Assembly: GCA_947627055.1 (NCBI GenBank)
Contig: CANQUS010000011.1
Coordinates: forward strand, 1 to 58,574
DNA: 58,574 bases
Reading direction: 5' to 3'
DNA from: an uncultured Clostridia bacterium
Lineage (GTDB): Bacteria > Bacillota > Clostridia > Oscillospirales > Acutalibacteraceae
Below the pieces are notes generated by a model. That model was not told where the DNA came from and searched no databases. It saw only the letters and a program-made list of their open reading frames with translations. Positions within the stretch are counted from its first letter, which is position 1. Every line of letters begins with the position of its first letter. Position numbers and translations under genes: made by a program. Positions 52,314 to 58,574 of this stretch are shown one piece after another.

Positions 52314-52660
52314 GGGTTATCGCATTAAGTTTTAATAAACTTAAGCGATAACCCATTCGTTATAGCTCTAAAATACTATACTAAATAAATATCGCCGCCA
52401 CAGGCGGCGAGGTGAGATATTACAAACCGTCAGCAGGGACGTCCTCTATTGCAGGGCGTCCCTCTTTCAAAAGCAGTATGCCGGACTGTTTTTGAAATTC
52501 ACCCTTGCGAAACTCCTCACTCTAAAGATTTCACCGTCTGCGGACGGCGAACAAAGGCTCTTCCTTTGAAAACCGCAAGCCTTTTGAAAAAGGCATGGCC
52601 TAAAACTGAATTTTGACTGCATTTACTTCCTTTATTCCCCGGATCTTAGTGTGACAGCCC
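52314..52660 (+). repeat. Family III MITE-like repeat, copy 1
   Basis: Begins with a near-perfect hairpin (AATGGGTTATCGCATTAAG against CTTAAGCGATAACCCATT). It then shares long blocks with 57869-58166: AATATCGCC, GGTGAGATATTACAAAC, CGTCTGCGGACGGC, CCGCAAGCCTTTTGAAAAAG and CTAAAACTGAATTTTGACTG. It ends CTTAGTGTGACAGCCCC, a diverged inverted copy of its start. About 50 bp of extra GC-rich sequence (CAGGGACGTCC...) distinguishes it from copy 2. Its right end overlaps the last codons of the MutS-like gene. Confidence 0.85.
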
Positions 52661-54352
52661 CTTAATGCTGTTTTGTCTTAGCTGTTCAAAGGTTATCCCG
52701 TACTTTTCGGCTATATCTCGCGCATAGCTTGCGCTCTGCGGCGGCAATATCTGAACACGAAACGAACGCTTGCCGTTTTCTATTCCAGTCACCATGCTTT
52801 CGGCTCGGCTCTTTATTTCCGGGGAGTTGTTAAACTCCTCAAGATCTCTCGCCAAATCGTGCATATGAGTATTATAAATCGAACGAACACCCGCAAAGCA
52901 CATAAAGCGTACTATATCCCTCGCGAGATATACTCCTTCCTCTACATTCGTAGTCGCAAGCGTTTCATTCATCAGTACAAGGCTTTTATCTGTAACGCTC
53001 CTCATTATTTCCGAAAGACGGACGGATTCCTCACCGAGTCTGCCGAGGTCTACCGTCTTATTCTCGTCAGCGGGAAAGTGTGTAAATATAGTATCGCACG
53101 GGCTGAAGGAAAAGCTCTGTGCAGGCACAAATATACCGTTTTGTGCCATAAGGAACAGAAGTCCCACAGCCTGAGTAAAGGTGGTTTTGCCCCCTCTGTT
53201 CGGACCCGTCAAAATATAAATTCTGCGCTCATCTCCGAAATCTATCGGGTTCGTGATTATTTCGAGTTTCTCGCCCTTGACAGCCTTTATCGCGAGTTTA
53301 AGGTTGTATGCGCCCTCCGCCTGAAGCGCACGTTCATCGGCAGGGAGAACGGTCGGCTTGCATATAGGCAATGAAAGTCCCTGCATTTTACGTATAAGTG
53401 ACGCCCACCTGATATAGAATATCAGCTCCGGCGAGATCTTTGTGAGGGAATAACCGCTTACGTCAATATATTTTTTCAGGACGCTCTCTATATCCTTGAC
53501 TATCTTCTTTAATATATCCGTGACCGCCTTCTCCATCGCGGCTGACAGAGGATCGGCACCTGTCAGTGATGACTCGATATTAAGCGCCGACAGCTCCGCG
53601 ACATTTGAAATACTCATGCCTGTCAAGGAGGCTTTCTTGCCGCTGTTCGCCTTCGGGTGGAAGCTGCGCAGGCTGCTGACGTCCGTATCAGAACGAAGCT
53701 CCTCCCTATTCGCCGCAAAGTGCATGAAGCTTTTCAGCAATCCCGTTCTGGTAAATTCAAAATCGTTGAGCGAAACTATTCCCGCCTCCTTGGGCCGCAG
53801 AAGGTTGTCAAAGTTGACACCTATCGTGACGCTTTTCAGTCTTTTAGCTTTTTTAAAGGTTTCGTCAATATCCTGCCGAAGCTGCGGGAAGCCGCTGCCG
53901 TTGTATATTTCGTTGACCATGGCGTAGAGAGCTTTTAAGCCGTCAGATTTAAGTTCCGCCTCGTCCATGGCGGTTTTCATCTTGCTGATACATTCTATGT
54001 AGTCGTTAAGCTCCCGCAGACGGTTTATAAGTCCCCACATCGCGGAAACCTCGGTATCCTTCTGCATACGTTTCAATTCCCACAGGTCGCTCAGATTTAC
54101 GAGAAGCTCCTCTAAGCTCTCACACATTTCGGGGTGACGGAGAAGATCGTCAAAAATATCTATACGATACCTTATTACGTTTTCATCGGAAACGATCTTC
54201 GACATAGTACGCTTGATTATGTTTTTCTCCGCGGGTTCCTTTGTCAACGCTCCGCAAATGAAGTCGAGCGACAGGTCGTTGCAGGCGGCTTCGTCGAGAA
54301 TTTTTACATCATATTCTTTATCGTCAGGGAACAGCAGGCTGAATTTTTCCAT
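52646..54352 (-). CDS. MutS-related ATPase (stand-alone MutS core-like)
   Basis: 568 residues from the ATG at 54352, with AAGGG upstream. It lacks the N-terminal mismatch-binding domain of MutS. A helical core/lever region fills about 1-340, followed by the MutS ATPase: Walker A TGPNRGGKTTFTQAV, then the N/D loop region and VLMNETLATTNVEEG, where the usual DE is NE. The switch-like YNTHMHDLARDLEE follows. Such proteins exist in Clostridia with unknown roles. The last residues (KGLSH, stop) are encoded by a family III repeat. It is 147 bp downstream of aroK on the same strand, with a repeat between. Confidence 0.8.
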   Translation of the reverse strand: MEKFSLLFPDDKEYDVKILDEAACNDLSLDFICGALTKEPAEKNIIKRTMSKIVSDENVIRYRIDIFDDLLRHPEMCESLEELLVNLSDLWELKRMQKDTEVSAMWGLINRLRELNDYIECISKMKTAMDEAELKSDGLKALYAMVNEIYNGSGFPQLRQDIDETFKKAKRLKSVTIGVNFDNLLRPKEAGIVSLNDFEFTRTGLLKSFMHFAANREELRSDTDVSSLRSFHPKANSGKKASLTGMSISNVAELSALNIESSLTGADPLSAAMEKAVTDILKKIVKDIESVLKKYIDVSGYSLTKISPELIFYIRWASLIRKMQGLSLPICKPTVLPADERALQAEGAYNLKLAIKAVKGEKLEIITNPIDFGDERRIYILTGPNRGGKTTFTQAVGLLFLMAQNGIFVPAQSFSFSPCDTIFTHFPADENKTVDLGRLGEESVRLSEIMRSVTDKSLVLMNETLATTNVEEGVYLARDIVRFMCFAGVRSIYNTHMHDLARDLEEFNNSPEIKSRAESMVTGIENGKRSFRVQILPPQSASYARDIAEKYGITFEQLRQNSIKGLSH

Positions 54353-54414
54353 GAGAATCAACCCTTCCATAGTTTATATTATATAAAATACAATATTATC
54401 CTTTAGAAATTTCA

Positions 54415-54505
54415 ATAAGGGGCTTACCCCGTCATGAGGCTCGTCAAGCGCAGCGCAGTCTGCGCGAGTAATTAGCAGAGGTCGTATCTCCTGCCTAAGT
54501 TATAT
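54415..54505 (+). repeat. Interspersed repeat family I, copy B
   Basis: CAATAAGGGGCTTACCCC, GTCATGAGGC, GTCAAGCGCAGCG, GCGAGTAATTAGCA, then ATCTCCTGCCTAAGTTATATT. It matches copy A (1901) closely. Its end touches the aroK stop codon at 54500-54502. Confidence 0.7.
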
Positions 54506-55000
54506 TTCGTTTATTATTTTTCCGCATACGGTCAGAGGCGTGGCGGCAGCGTCAACAATGATGTCCGCAGCCTCCTTATAAAGCGGCATACGCTTGTTAT
54601 AAAGCTCACGCATCGCCTTTTCCTTGTCCTCACGCTGCAGCAGAGGACGGGTATTGTCGCCCTTTAATCTTTCGGCAATGATCTCGACAGGCAGATCCAG
54701 GAGAATTATCTTTCCGTTCTTTCTGAATATATCGGCATTTTGCTTATCAACAAGTGTTCCGCCGCCTGCTGCTATTATGAGCCCGTTCTTTTCCGAAAGC
54801 TCCTTTGCGGCTTCGCGTTCACGCTGACGGAAATATGGCTCGCCATATGCGTCAAAAATCTGCGATACAGTCATGTCCTCCTTTTTTTCAATATATGAGT
54901 CGAGGTCGATAAACGACATTCCAAGCTTTTTGGAAAGCAACGCTCCGACCGTGCTTTTGCCGCTGCCCATAAAACCGCATAGAATTATATTCCCGTTCAT
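54500..55000 (-). CDS. aroK: Shikimate kinase
   Basis: 166 residues. Walker A CGFMGSGKSTVGALLS is at about residues 8-23, then the shikimate-binding FIDLDSYIEKKEDM, AAGGGTLVDKQN and the LID region RLKGDNTRPLL. It phosphorylates shikimate at O3 in aromatic amino acid synthesis. It is 20 bp downstream of aroE on the same strand, so both steps are coexpressed. Confidence 0.95.
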   Translation of the reverse strand: MNGNIILCGFMGSGKSTVGALLSKKLGMSFIDLDSYIEKKEDMTVSQIFDAYGEPYFRQREREAAKELSEKNGLIIAAGGGTLVDKQNADIFRKNGKIILLDLPVEIIAERLKGDNTRPLLQREDKEKAMRELYNKRMPLYKEAADIIVDAAATPLTVCGKIINEI

Positions 55001-55020
55001 AGAATCATTTCCTTTATAAA

Positions 55021-55860
55021 TTAAAATCTCTTAGCTACTTCCCTTGCGCTGTCCTCCACAAGCTGTGCTATATCCTCATCCCTGTATGTGACATTATCCC
55101 ATATTTCGTGTGACCTTACAGCCTGCCATACGAGCATGGACATACCTCCGACAGCTTTTGAACCGTTGGCGCGCGCCGCCTTTAAAAGCTTTGTTTCGAG
55201 GGGGTTGTATACGGCGTCAAAGACATTAGCGCACCTTGCGAGAAGCTGCGGTGTCGCAGCCATAACGTCGGTATTCGGATACATTCCGAGTGGCGTCGCG
55301 TTGATGAGCAGATCAAAATCACCATTCAGGCGACTGATAAGGCTTGTGCTTATGTACGCCTTGTATACGTCAACCTTTATCTCGCCCGCTAGTGCCGCCG
55401 CCGCGGGAAGATCCTCAGGACGTACCGCGATAGTAGTATTGCAGCCCGCGAGTGCCGCCTCGTAAGCAAAGGTTCTCGCGACGCCGCCGCTGCCGAGAAT
55501 AACGACGCTTTTGCCGAGCGGGATGCCGGCGGTCTTGAGAGCCATCAGGAATCCGTCGGGGTCGGTCGTGAAGCCCTCGGAGATCTCACCGTTTTTTACT
55601 GTGTTGACCGAGCCGTAAAGCCGCGCTTTTTTATCAAGTTTATCGAGAAACGGTATGATAGCGGGCTTATGTGGGATCGTAACATTATACCCGTTCAGAG
55701 TTCGAAGCTCCGAATATTTTTCGGTAAGCTGTTCGGGAGATATATCAAAAATATCATAGCTGCCGCTCATGCCGGAAAGCTCAAAAAGTCTCCTGTGTAT
55801 AAACGGGGACATTGTGTGACCTATCGGATGACCTATAACCGCGAATTTTCTTTCACTCAT
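55021..55860 (-). CDS. aroE: Shikimate dehydrogenase
   Basis: 279 residues from the ATG at 55860, behind AAAGGAG; a longer frame upstream has no ribosome binding site. FAVIGHPIGHTMSPFIHRRL, GYNVTIPHKPAII (catalytic Lys and Asn region) and NTVKNG with TDPDGFLMAL mark the substrate site; VILGSGGVART is the NADPH loop. It reduces 3-dehydroshikimate to shikimate. It is first in the aroE-aroK transcript. Confidence 0.95.
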   Translation of the reverse strand: MSERKFAVIGHPIGHTMSPFIHRRLFELSGMSGSYDIFDISPEQLTEKYSELRTLNGYNVTIPHKPAIIPFLDKLDKKARLYGSVNTVKNGEISEGFTTDPDGFLMALKTAGIPLGKSVVILGSGGVARTFAYEAALAGCNTTIAVRPEDLPAAAALAGEIKVDVYKAYISTSLISRLNGDFDLLINATPLGMYPNTDVMAATPQLLARCANVFDAVYNPLETKLLKAARANGSKAVGGMSMLVWQAVRSHEIWDNVTYRDEDIAQLVEDSAREVAKRF

Positions 55861-55975
55861 AAAAAGCAACTCCTTTAAATCATTGTATAGTGTAGTAAAA
55901 AATATCAATAATTACTTTAATATCATAAAAATTACGGATAAAATTGAAATTATAAAAAAATTTGCAAAAATAATA

Positions 55976-56094
55976 TTGACAAAGCGGCAATTTACTAATA
56001 ATATTGTTTGTGTAAGAAAGATTTTCTAAGTCGGTATTTTCCTTTTCTATTATAGCACATATATTTTGTGCTTGTCCACCATTAAGGTTATAAT
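55976..56094 (+). promoter_or_regulatory. Two promoters of acpP
   Basis: P1 is TTGACA (55976-55981), 17 bp, TAATAT (55999-56004). P2 is TTGTGC (56066-56071), 17 bp, TATAAT (56089-56094), about 40 bp before the ATG. Both face acpP. The rest of the 55861-56136 region is AT-rich and carries the divergent aroE leader. Confidence 0.65.
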
Positions 56095-56136
56095 ACCGCA
56101 ATTTCTTGAATCACAATTTAAACAGGAGGAGTTCAA

Positions 56137-56364
56137 ATGGTACTCGAAAAAGTAAAGGCTATCCTTGCAGAGCAGTTTGACTATGAGGAGGATAAAATCA
56201 CGGCGGAGACAACCATTGCCGAGGATCTGGGTGCGGATTCTCTCGATGTTGTTGACCTTCTTATGTCTATAGAGGACGAGTTTGAGATCGAAGTTCCGGA
56301 TGATGAAATTGAGAATATTAAGACAGTCGGCGACCTTGTAAAATACATTGAAGCCAACTCATAA
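56137..56364 (+). CDS. acpP: Acyl carrier protein
   Basis: 75 residues, the standard length. EDLGADSLDVVDLLMSIEDE carries the Ser for the phosphopantetheine arm (about residue 37), and the protein is strongly acidic. It shuttles growing acyl chains in type II fatty-acid synthesis. AGGAGG is 7 nt upstream. It is monocistronic with its own terminator; other fab genes are not nearby. Confidence 0.95.
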   Translation: MVLEKVKAILAEQFDYEEDKITAETTIAEDLGADSLDVVDLLMSIEDEFEIEVPDDEIENIKTVGDLVKYIEANS

Positions 56365-56407
56365 TTTCAGCAAAACAAATACTATCGCAATCCATCCGGA
56401 TTGATGC

Positions 56408-56447
56408 GGACGGCTGCCTGGTTTTTCCGGCAGTCGTTTATATTTTA
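56408..56447 (+). terminator. Terminator of acpP
   Basis: CGGCTGCCTGG pairs with CCGGCAGTCG around a T5 loop and is followed by TTTATATTTTAG. Confidence 0.85.
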
Positions 56448-56482
56448 GTATGATTGCGTCATGCTGATCATGCGGTATTTTC

Positions 56483-56512
56483 TTGACAATCAGGGTACAA
56501 ATGGTATATATT
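56483..56512 (+). promoter_or_regulatory. Promoter of lysA
   Basis: Consensus TTGACA (56483-56488), 18 bp, TATATT (56507-56512), about 65 bp before the ATG. No lysine riboswitch is present in the short leader. Confidence 0.6.
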
Positions 56513-56576
56513 AGACTATGTCGGATTTTCTGCTTACAACTCCGATAATCGTAAATTTATATTTGAGGGATTTGAA

Positions 56577-57836
56577 ATGGAAAAAATACCTTTTATTACA
56601 AAGAAAAAAGCGGAGGAGATCGCCAAAAAATATCCTACTCCCTTTTATATATATGATGAAAAGGGAATAAGAGAAAACGCCCGCAGGCTGTATCAGGCTT
56701 TTTCGTGGAACAAGGGCTTTAAGGAGTTTTTCGCGGTCAAGGCTACGCCGAACCCGTCTATCCTCAAAATCCTAAAGGAGGAGGGCTGCGGCACGGACTG
56801 CTCCTCTCTCACAGAGCTTATGATGAGCAGGCGATGCGGATTTGACGGCTCGAATATAATGTTCAGCTCGAACGATACGCCTATCAACGAATTCAGGTAT
56901 GCAAACGAAATAGGCGCGACCATAAACATCGACGATATTACGCATATAGACTTCGTTAAGGAGGCATGCGGAAGGATCCCCGAGAGGATCTCATGCCGCT
57001 ATAACCCCGGTGGTACGTTCTCTATCTCCAATACGATCATGGACAATCCCGGTGACGCTAAGTACGGTCTGACAAGACCCCAGATGACAGAGGCGTTTAA
57101 AACACTCAAGGAGCTTGGCGCTAAGGAATTTGGTATACACGCATTCCTCGCGAGCAATACCGTCACTAACGAATATTATCCGATGCTTGCGAAAATCCTG
57201 TTCACGACAGCCGTTGAGCTTGCTCAGGAAACCGGCGTCCATATCACATTCATCAACCTTTCGGGCGGCATAGGTATCCCCTATTCACCCGATAAAGAAC
57301 CTAACGATATTATCACTATCGGCGAGGGTGTACGCAAGGCATATGAGGAGATCCTCGTTCCCGCAGGTATGGACGATGTTGCCATATATACGGAGCTTGG
57401 CCGCTTTATGCTTGCTCCCTACGGTCATCTTGTTACAAGAGTTATCCACGAAAAGCACACACATAAGGAATATATCGGCGTAGACGCCTGCGCGGTAAAC
57501 CTCATGCGTCCCGCCATGTACGGCGCGTACCACCACATCACTGTTCTTGGCAAGGAAAAAGAGCCTTGCGATCATATTTATGATGTTACAGGCTCTCTCT
57601 GCGAAAACAATGACAAGTTCGCGATAGACAGAATGCTCCCGAAAATAGATATAGGAGACCTGCTCGTTATACACGATACGGGCGCGCACGGCTTTGCTAT
57701 GGGATACAACTATAACGGCAAGCTGAAATCCGCCGAGCTGCTCCTGCGTGAGGACGGTTCAGTAGTACAGATCAGACGTGCCGAGACCGCCGAAGATTAC
57801 TTTGCCACCCTCGAGGGCTTCTGGGATAAAATATAA
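56577..57836 (+). CDS. lysA: Diaminopimelate decarboxylase
   Basis: 419 residues. TPFYIYDEKGIRENARRLYQ and KEFFAVKATPNPSILKIL hold the PLP-binding lysine. Glycine-rich INLSGGIGIPY, YTELGRFMLAPYG and a C-terminal HDTGAHGFAMGYNYNGK complete the fold type III enzyme. It decarboxylates meso-diaminopimelate to lysine. The ribosome binding site (TTTGAGGGATTTGAA) is moderate. A family III repeat starts 32 bp after the stop and can provide its terminator through the repeat's hairpin. Confidence 0.93.
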   Translation: MEKIPFITKKKAEEIAKKYPTPFYIYDEKGIRENARRLYQAFSWNKGFKEFFAVKATPNPSILKILKEEGCGTDCSSLTELMMSRRCGFDGSNIMFSSNDTPINEFRYANEIGATINIDDITHIDFVKEACGRIPERISCRYNPGGTFSISNTIMDNPGDAKYGLTRPQMTEAFKTLKELGAKEFGIHAFLASNTVTNEYYPMLAKILFTTAVELAQETGVHITFINLSGGIGIPYSPDKEPNDIITIGEGVRKAYEEILVPAGMDDVAIYTELGRFMLAPYGHLVTRVIHEKHTHKEYIGVDACAVNLMRPAMYGAYHHITVLGKEKEPCDHIYDVTGSLCENNDKFAIDRMLPKIDIGDLLVIHDTGAHGFAMGYNYNGKLKSAELLLREDGSVVQIRRAETAEDYFATLEGFWDKI

Positions 57837-57868
57837 TTTTACTAAATTTAATATTACAATATTAAAGA

Positions 57869-58166
57869 GGCTGTCGCATTAAGTTTTAACAGACTTAATG
57901 CGATGCCCCTTTTGTTTTAGTTCTGAAATACCGCACTAAATAAATATCGCCGACACAGGCGGAGAGGTGAGATATTACAAACAGTCAACTGCCTTTGAAA
58001 TTCGCCCTTGCGGGGCTATTATCATAATTAAGGATTTCGCCGTCTGCGGACGGCAGCCAAAGGCTCTGCCTTTGGAAACCGCAAGCCTTTTGAAAAAGGC
58101 TTGACCTAAAACTGAATTTTGACTGCATTTAGTGTGTTTATTCCTCGGATCTTAATGCGACAGACG
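57869..58166 (+). repeat. Family III MITE-like repeat, copy 2
   Basis: Perfect terminal inverted repeat CTGTCGCATTAAG / CTTAATGCGACAG (57871-57883 and 58151-58163). The left end also folds with TTAACAGACTTAATGCGA into a terminator-like hairpin followed by CCCCTTTTG. Internal hairpins are GCCGTC/GACGGC, CAAAGGC/GCCTTTG and AAGCCTTTT/AAAAGGCTT. No target-site duplication is evident. It fills the lysA-sir2 gap and its left hairpin is placed to terminate lysA. Confidence 0.85.
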
Positions 58167-58187
58167 CCTTTTTATTGCTTCATTATT

Positions 58188-58574
58188 TTACGCTATGACC
58201 TCCCCGAGCACCTCGCCTATCGGGGCGTGAATGACTATATCGGCGCTTCTGTCGACAGGCGTCTCTGATTTATTTATCAGCACGAGATACTTCCCGTTAA
58301 AGTATTGTACCAGTCCCGCCGCCGGATAAACATTCAGTGAAGTACCCCCTATTATCAGCATATCGCTGCCCTCGATAAATCGGATAGATCTCCTCAGAGT
58401 TCTGTCGTCCAGTCCCTCCTCATACAAAACAACGTCAGGCTTTATCGTTCCGCCGCATGAACAGCGAGGGACGCCGCTGCTTTCAGCGATATATTCTGCG
58501 CTGTAAGCTCTGTGACAACTCATGCAGTAATTTCTCATTACAGAACCGTGCAGTTCGAGGACATTTTTCGATCC
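58188..58574 (-). CDS. Sir2-family NAD-dependent protein deacylase (N-terminus outside window)
   Basis: About 128 C-terminal residues are visible, and the frame stays open to the window edge (GSKNVLELHGSV before an internal Met). ELHGSV holds the catalytic histidine. CMSC and CSC supply the zinc cysteines, and FIEGSDMLIIGGTSLNVYPA is the NAD/peptide groove with GTSL. It removes acyl groups from lysines using NAD. The start lies beyond 58574. Confidence 0.88.
   Translation of the reverse strand, partial: GSKNVLELHGSVMRNYCMSCHRAYSAEYIAESSGVPRCSCGGTIKPDVVLYEEGLDDRTLRRSIRFIEGSDMLIIGGTSLNVYPAAGLVQYFNGKYLVLINKSETPVDRSADIVIHAPIGEVLGEVIA

Noticed and set aside
52169-52351. 60-codon plus-strand frame
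   Set aside because: It runs into the family III repeat hairpin and lacks a ribosome binding site.
56513-56576. Lysine riboswitch before lysA; similarly a preQ1 riboswitch before queA (24309-24329)
   Set aside because: The leaders are far too short and lack the conserved elements.

Overview
The window looks like chromosomal DNA of a low-to-mid GC Clostridia bacterium, most likely from the Oscillospiraceae/Ruminococcaceae. The reasons are clostridial-type gene content (pyruvate:ferredoxin oxidoreductase, FtsEX with an M23 hydrolase, a SEC-C-tagged methionine aminopeptidase, BspA-like leucine-rich-repeat proteins, a SpoVB-like flippase), strong AGGAGG-type ribosome binding sites, and frequent GTG/TTG starts. 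No rRNA, tRNA, CRISPR array or integrase was seen. No species is claimed.

Layout. 1-1839: 3' part of a large repeat-rich BspA-like protein. 2130-3215: a PucR/CdaR-type regulator. 3452-6343: ftsE-ftsX-M23 hydrolase cell-division operon, convergent with an unrecognised gene (6340-7113, minus) whose leader can fold its ribosome binding site into a long hairpin. 7292-12168 (minus): a MATE exporter and a heterodimeric ABC exporter. 12299-17629 (minus): permease, ATPase, response regulator and histidine kinase, a typical drug or peptide sensing and detoxification set. 17984-21495 (plus): dinB behind two LexA-like boxes, then folC and map. 21496-22390: repeats and a decayed chimeric pseudogene. 22428-28769 (minus): a TPR protein, queA, and a surface O-acylation locus (DHHW protein, MBOAT acyltransferase, DUF4358 lipoprotein, SGNH lipoprotein). 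28992-32763: a second BspA-like protein, a three-LysM protein and a flippase. 32875-40658 (minus): uvrC, HPr, rimM-trmD and nifJ.

41276-52035 is the most interesting part. It is a compact, tightly overlapping run of 17 phage structural genes in PBSX (xtm/xkd) order: small and large terminase, portal, protease/scaffold, decoration protein, capsid, three connector-type proteins, tube-like protein, a 50-residue ORF, LysM tail protein, hub, spike, gp25-like wedge, baseplate J and gpI-like protein. No sheath, tape measure, fibre, lysis, replication, repressor or integration gene is visible. It sits between nifJ and a MutS-like gene and reads as a streamlined, possibly domesticated particle-forming locus.

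52646-58574: MutS-like ATPase, aroK and aroE (minus), acpP and lysA (plus), and the start-proximal side of a Sir2 deacylase running off the end.

Three families of short interspersed repeats occupy intergenic space. Family I (about 90-110 bp) has copies near 1901, 41020 (inverted) and 54415. Family II (about 105 bp) has copies near 21505, 25495, 25624 and 25760 (inverted). Family III (about 300-350 bp, with terminal inverted repeats and several internal hairpins) has copies at 52314 and 57869. One family III copy supplies the stop codon of the MutS-like gene.
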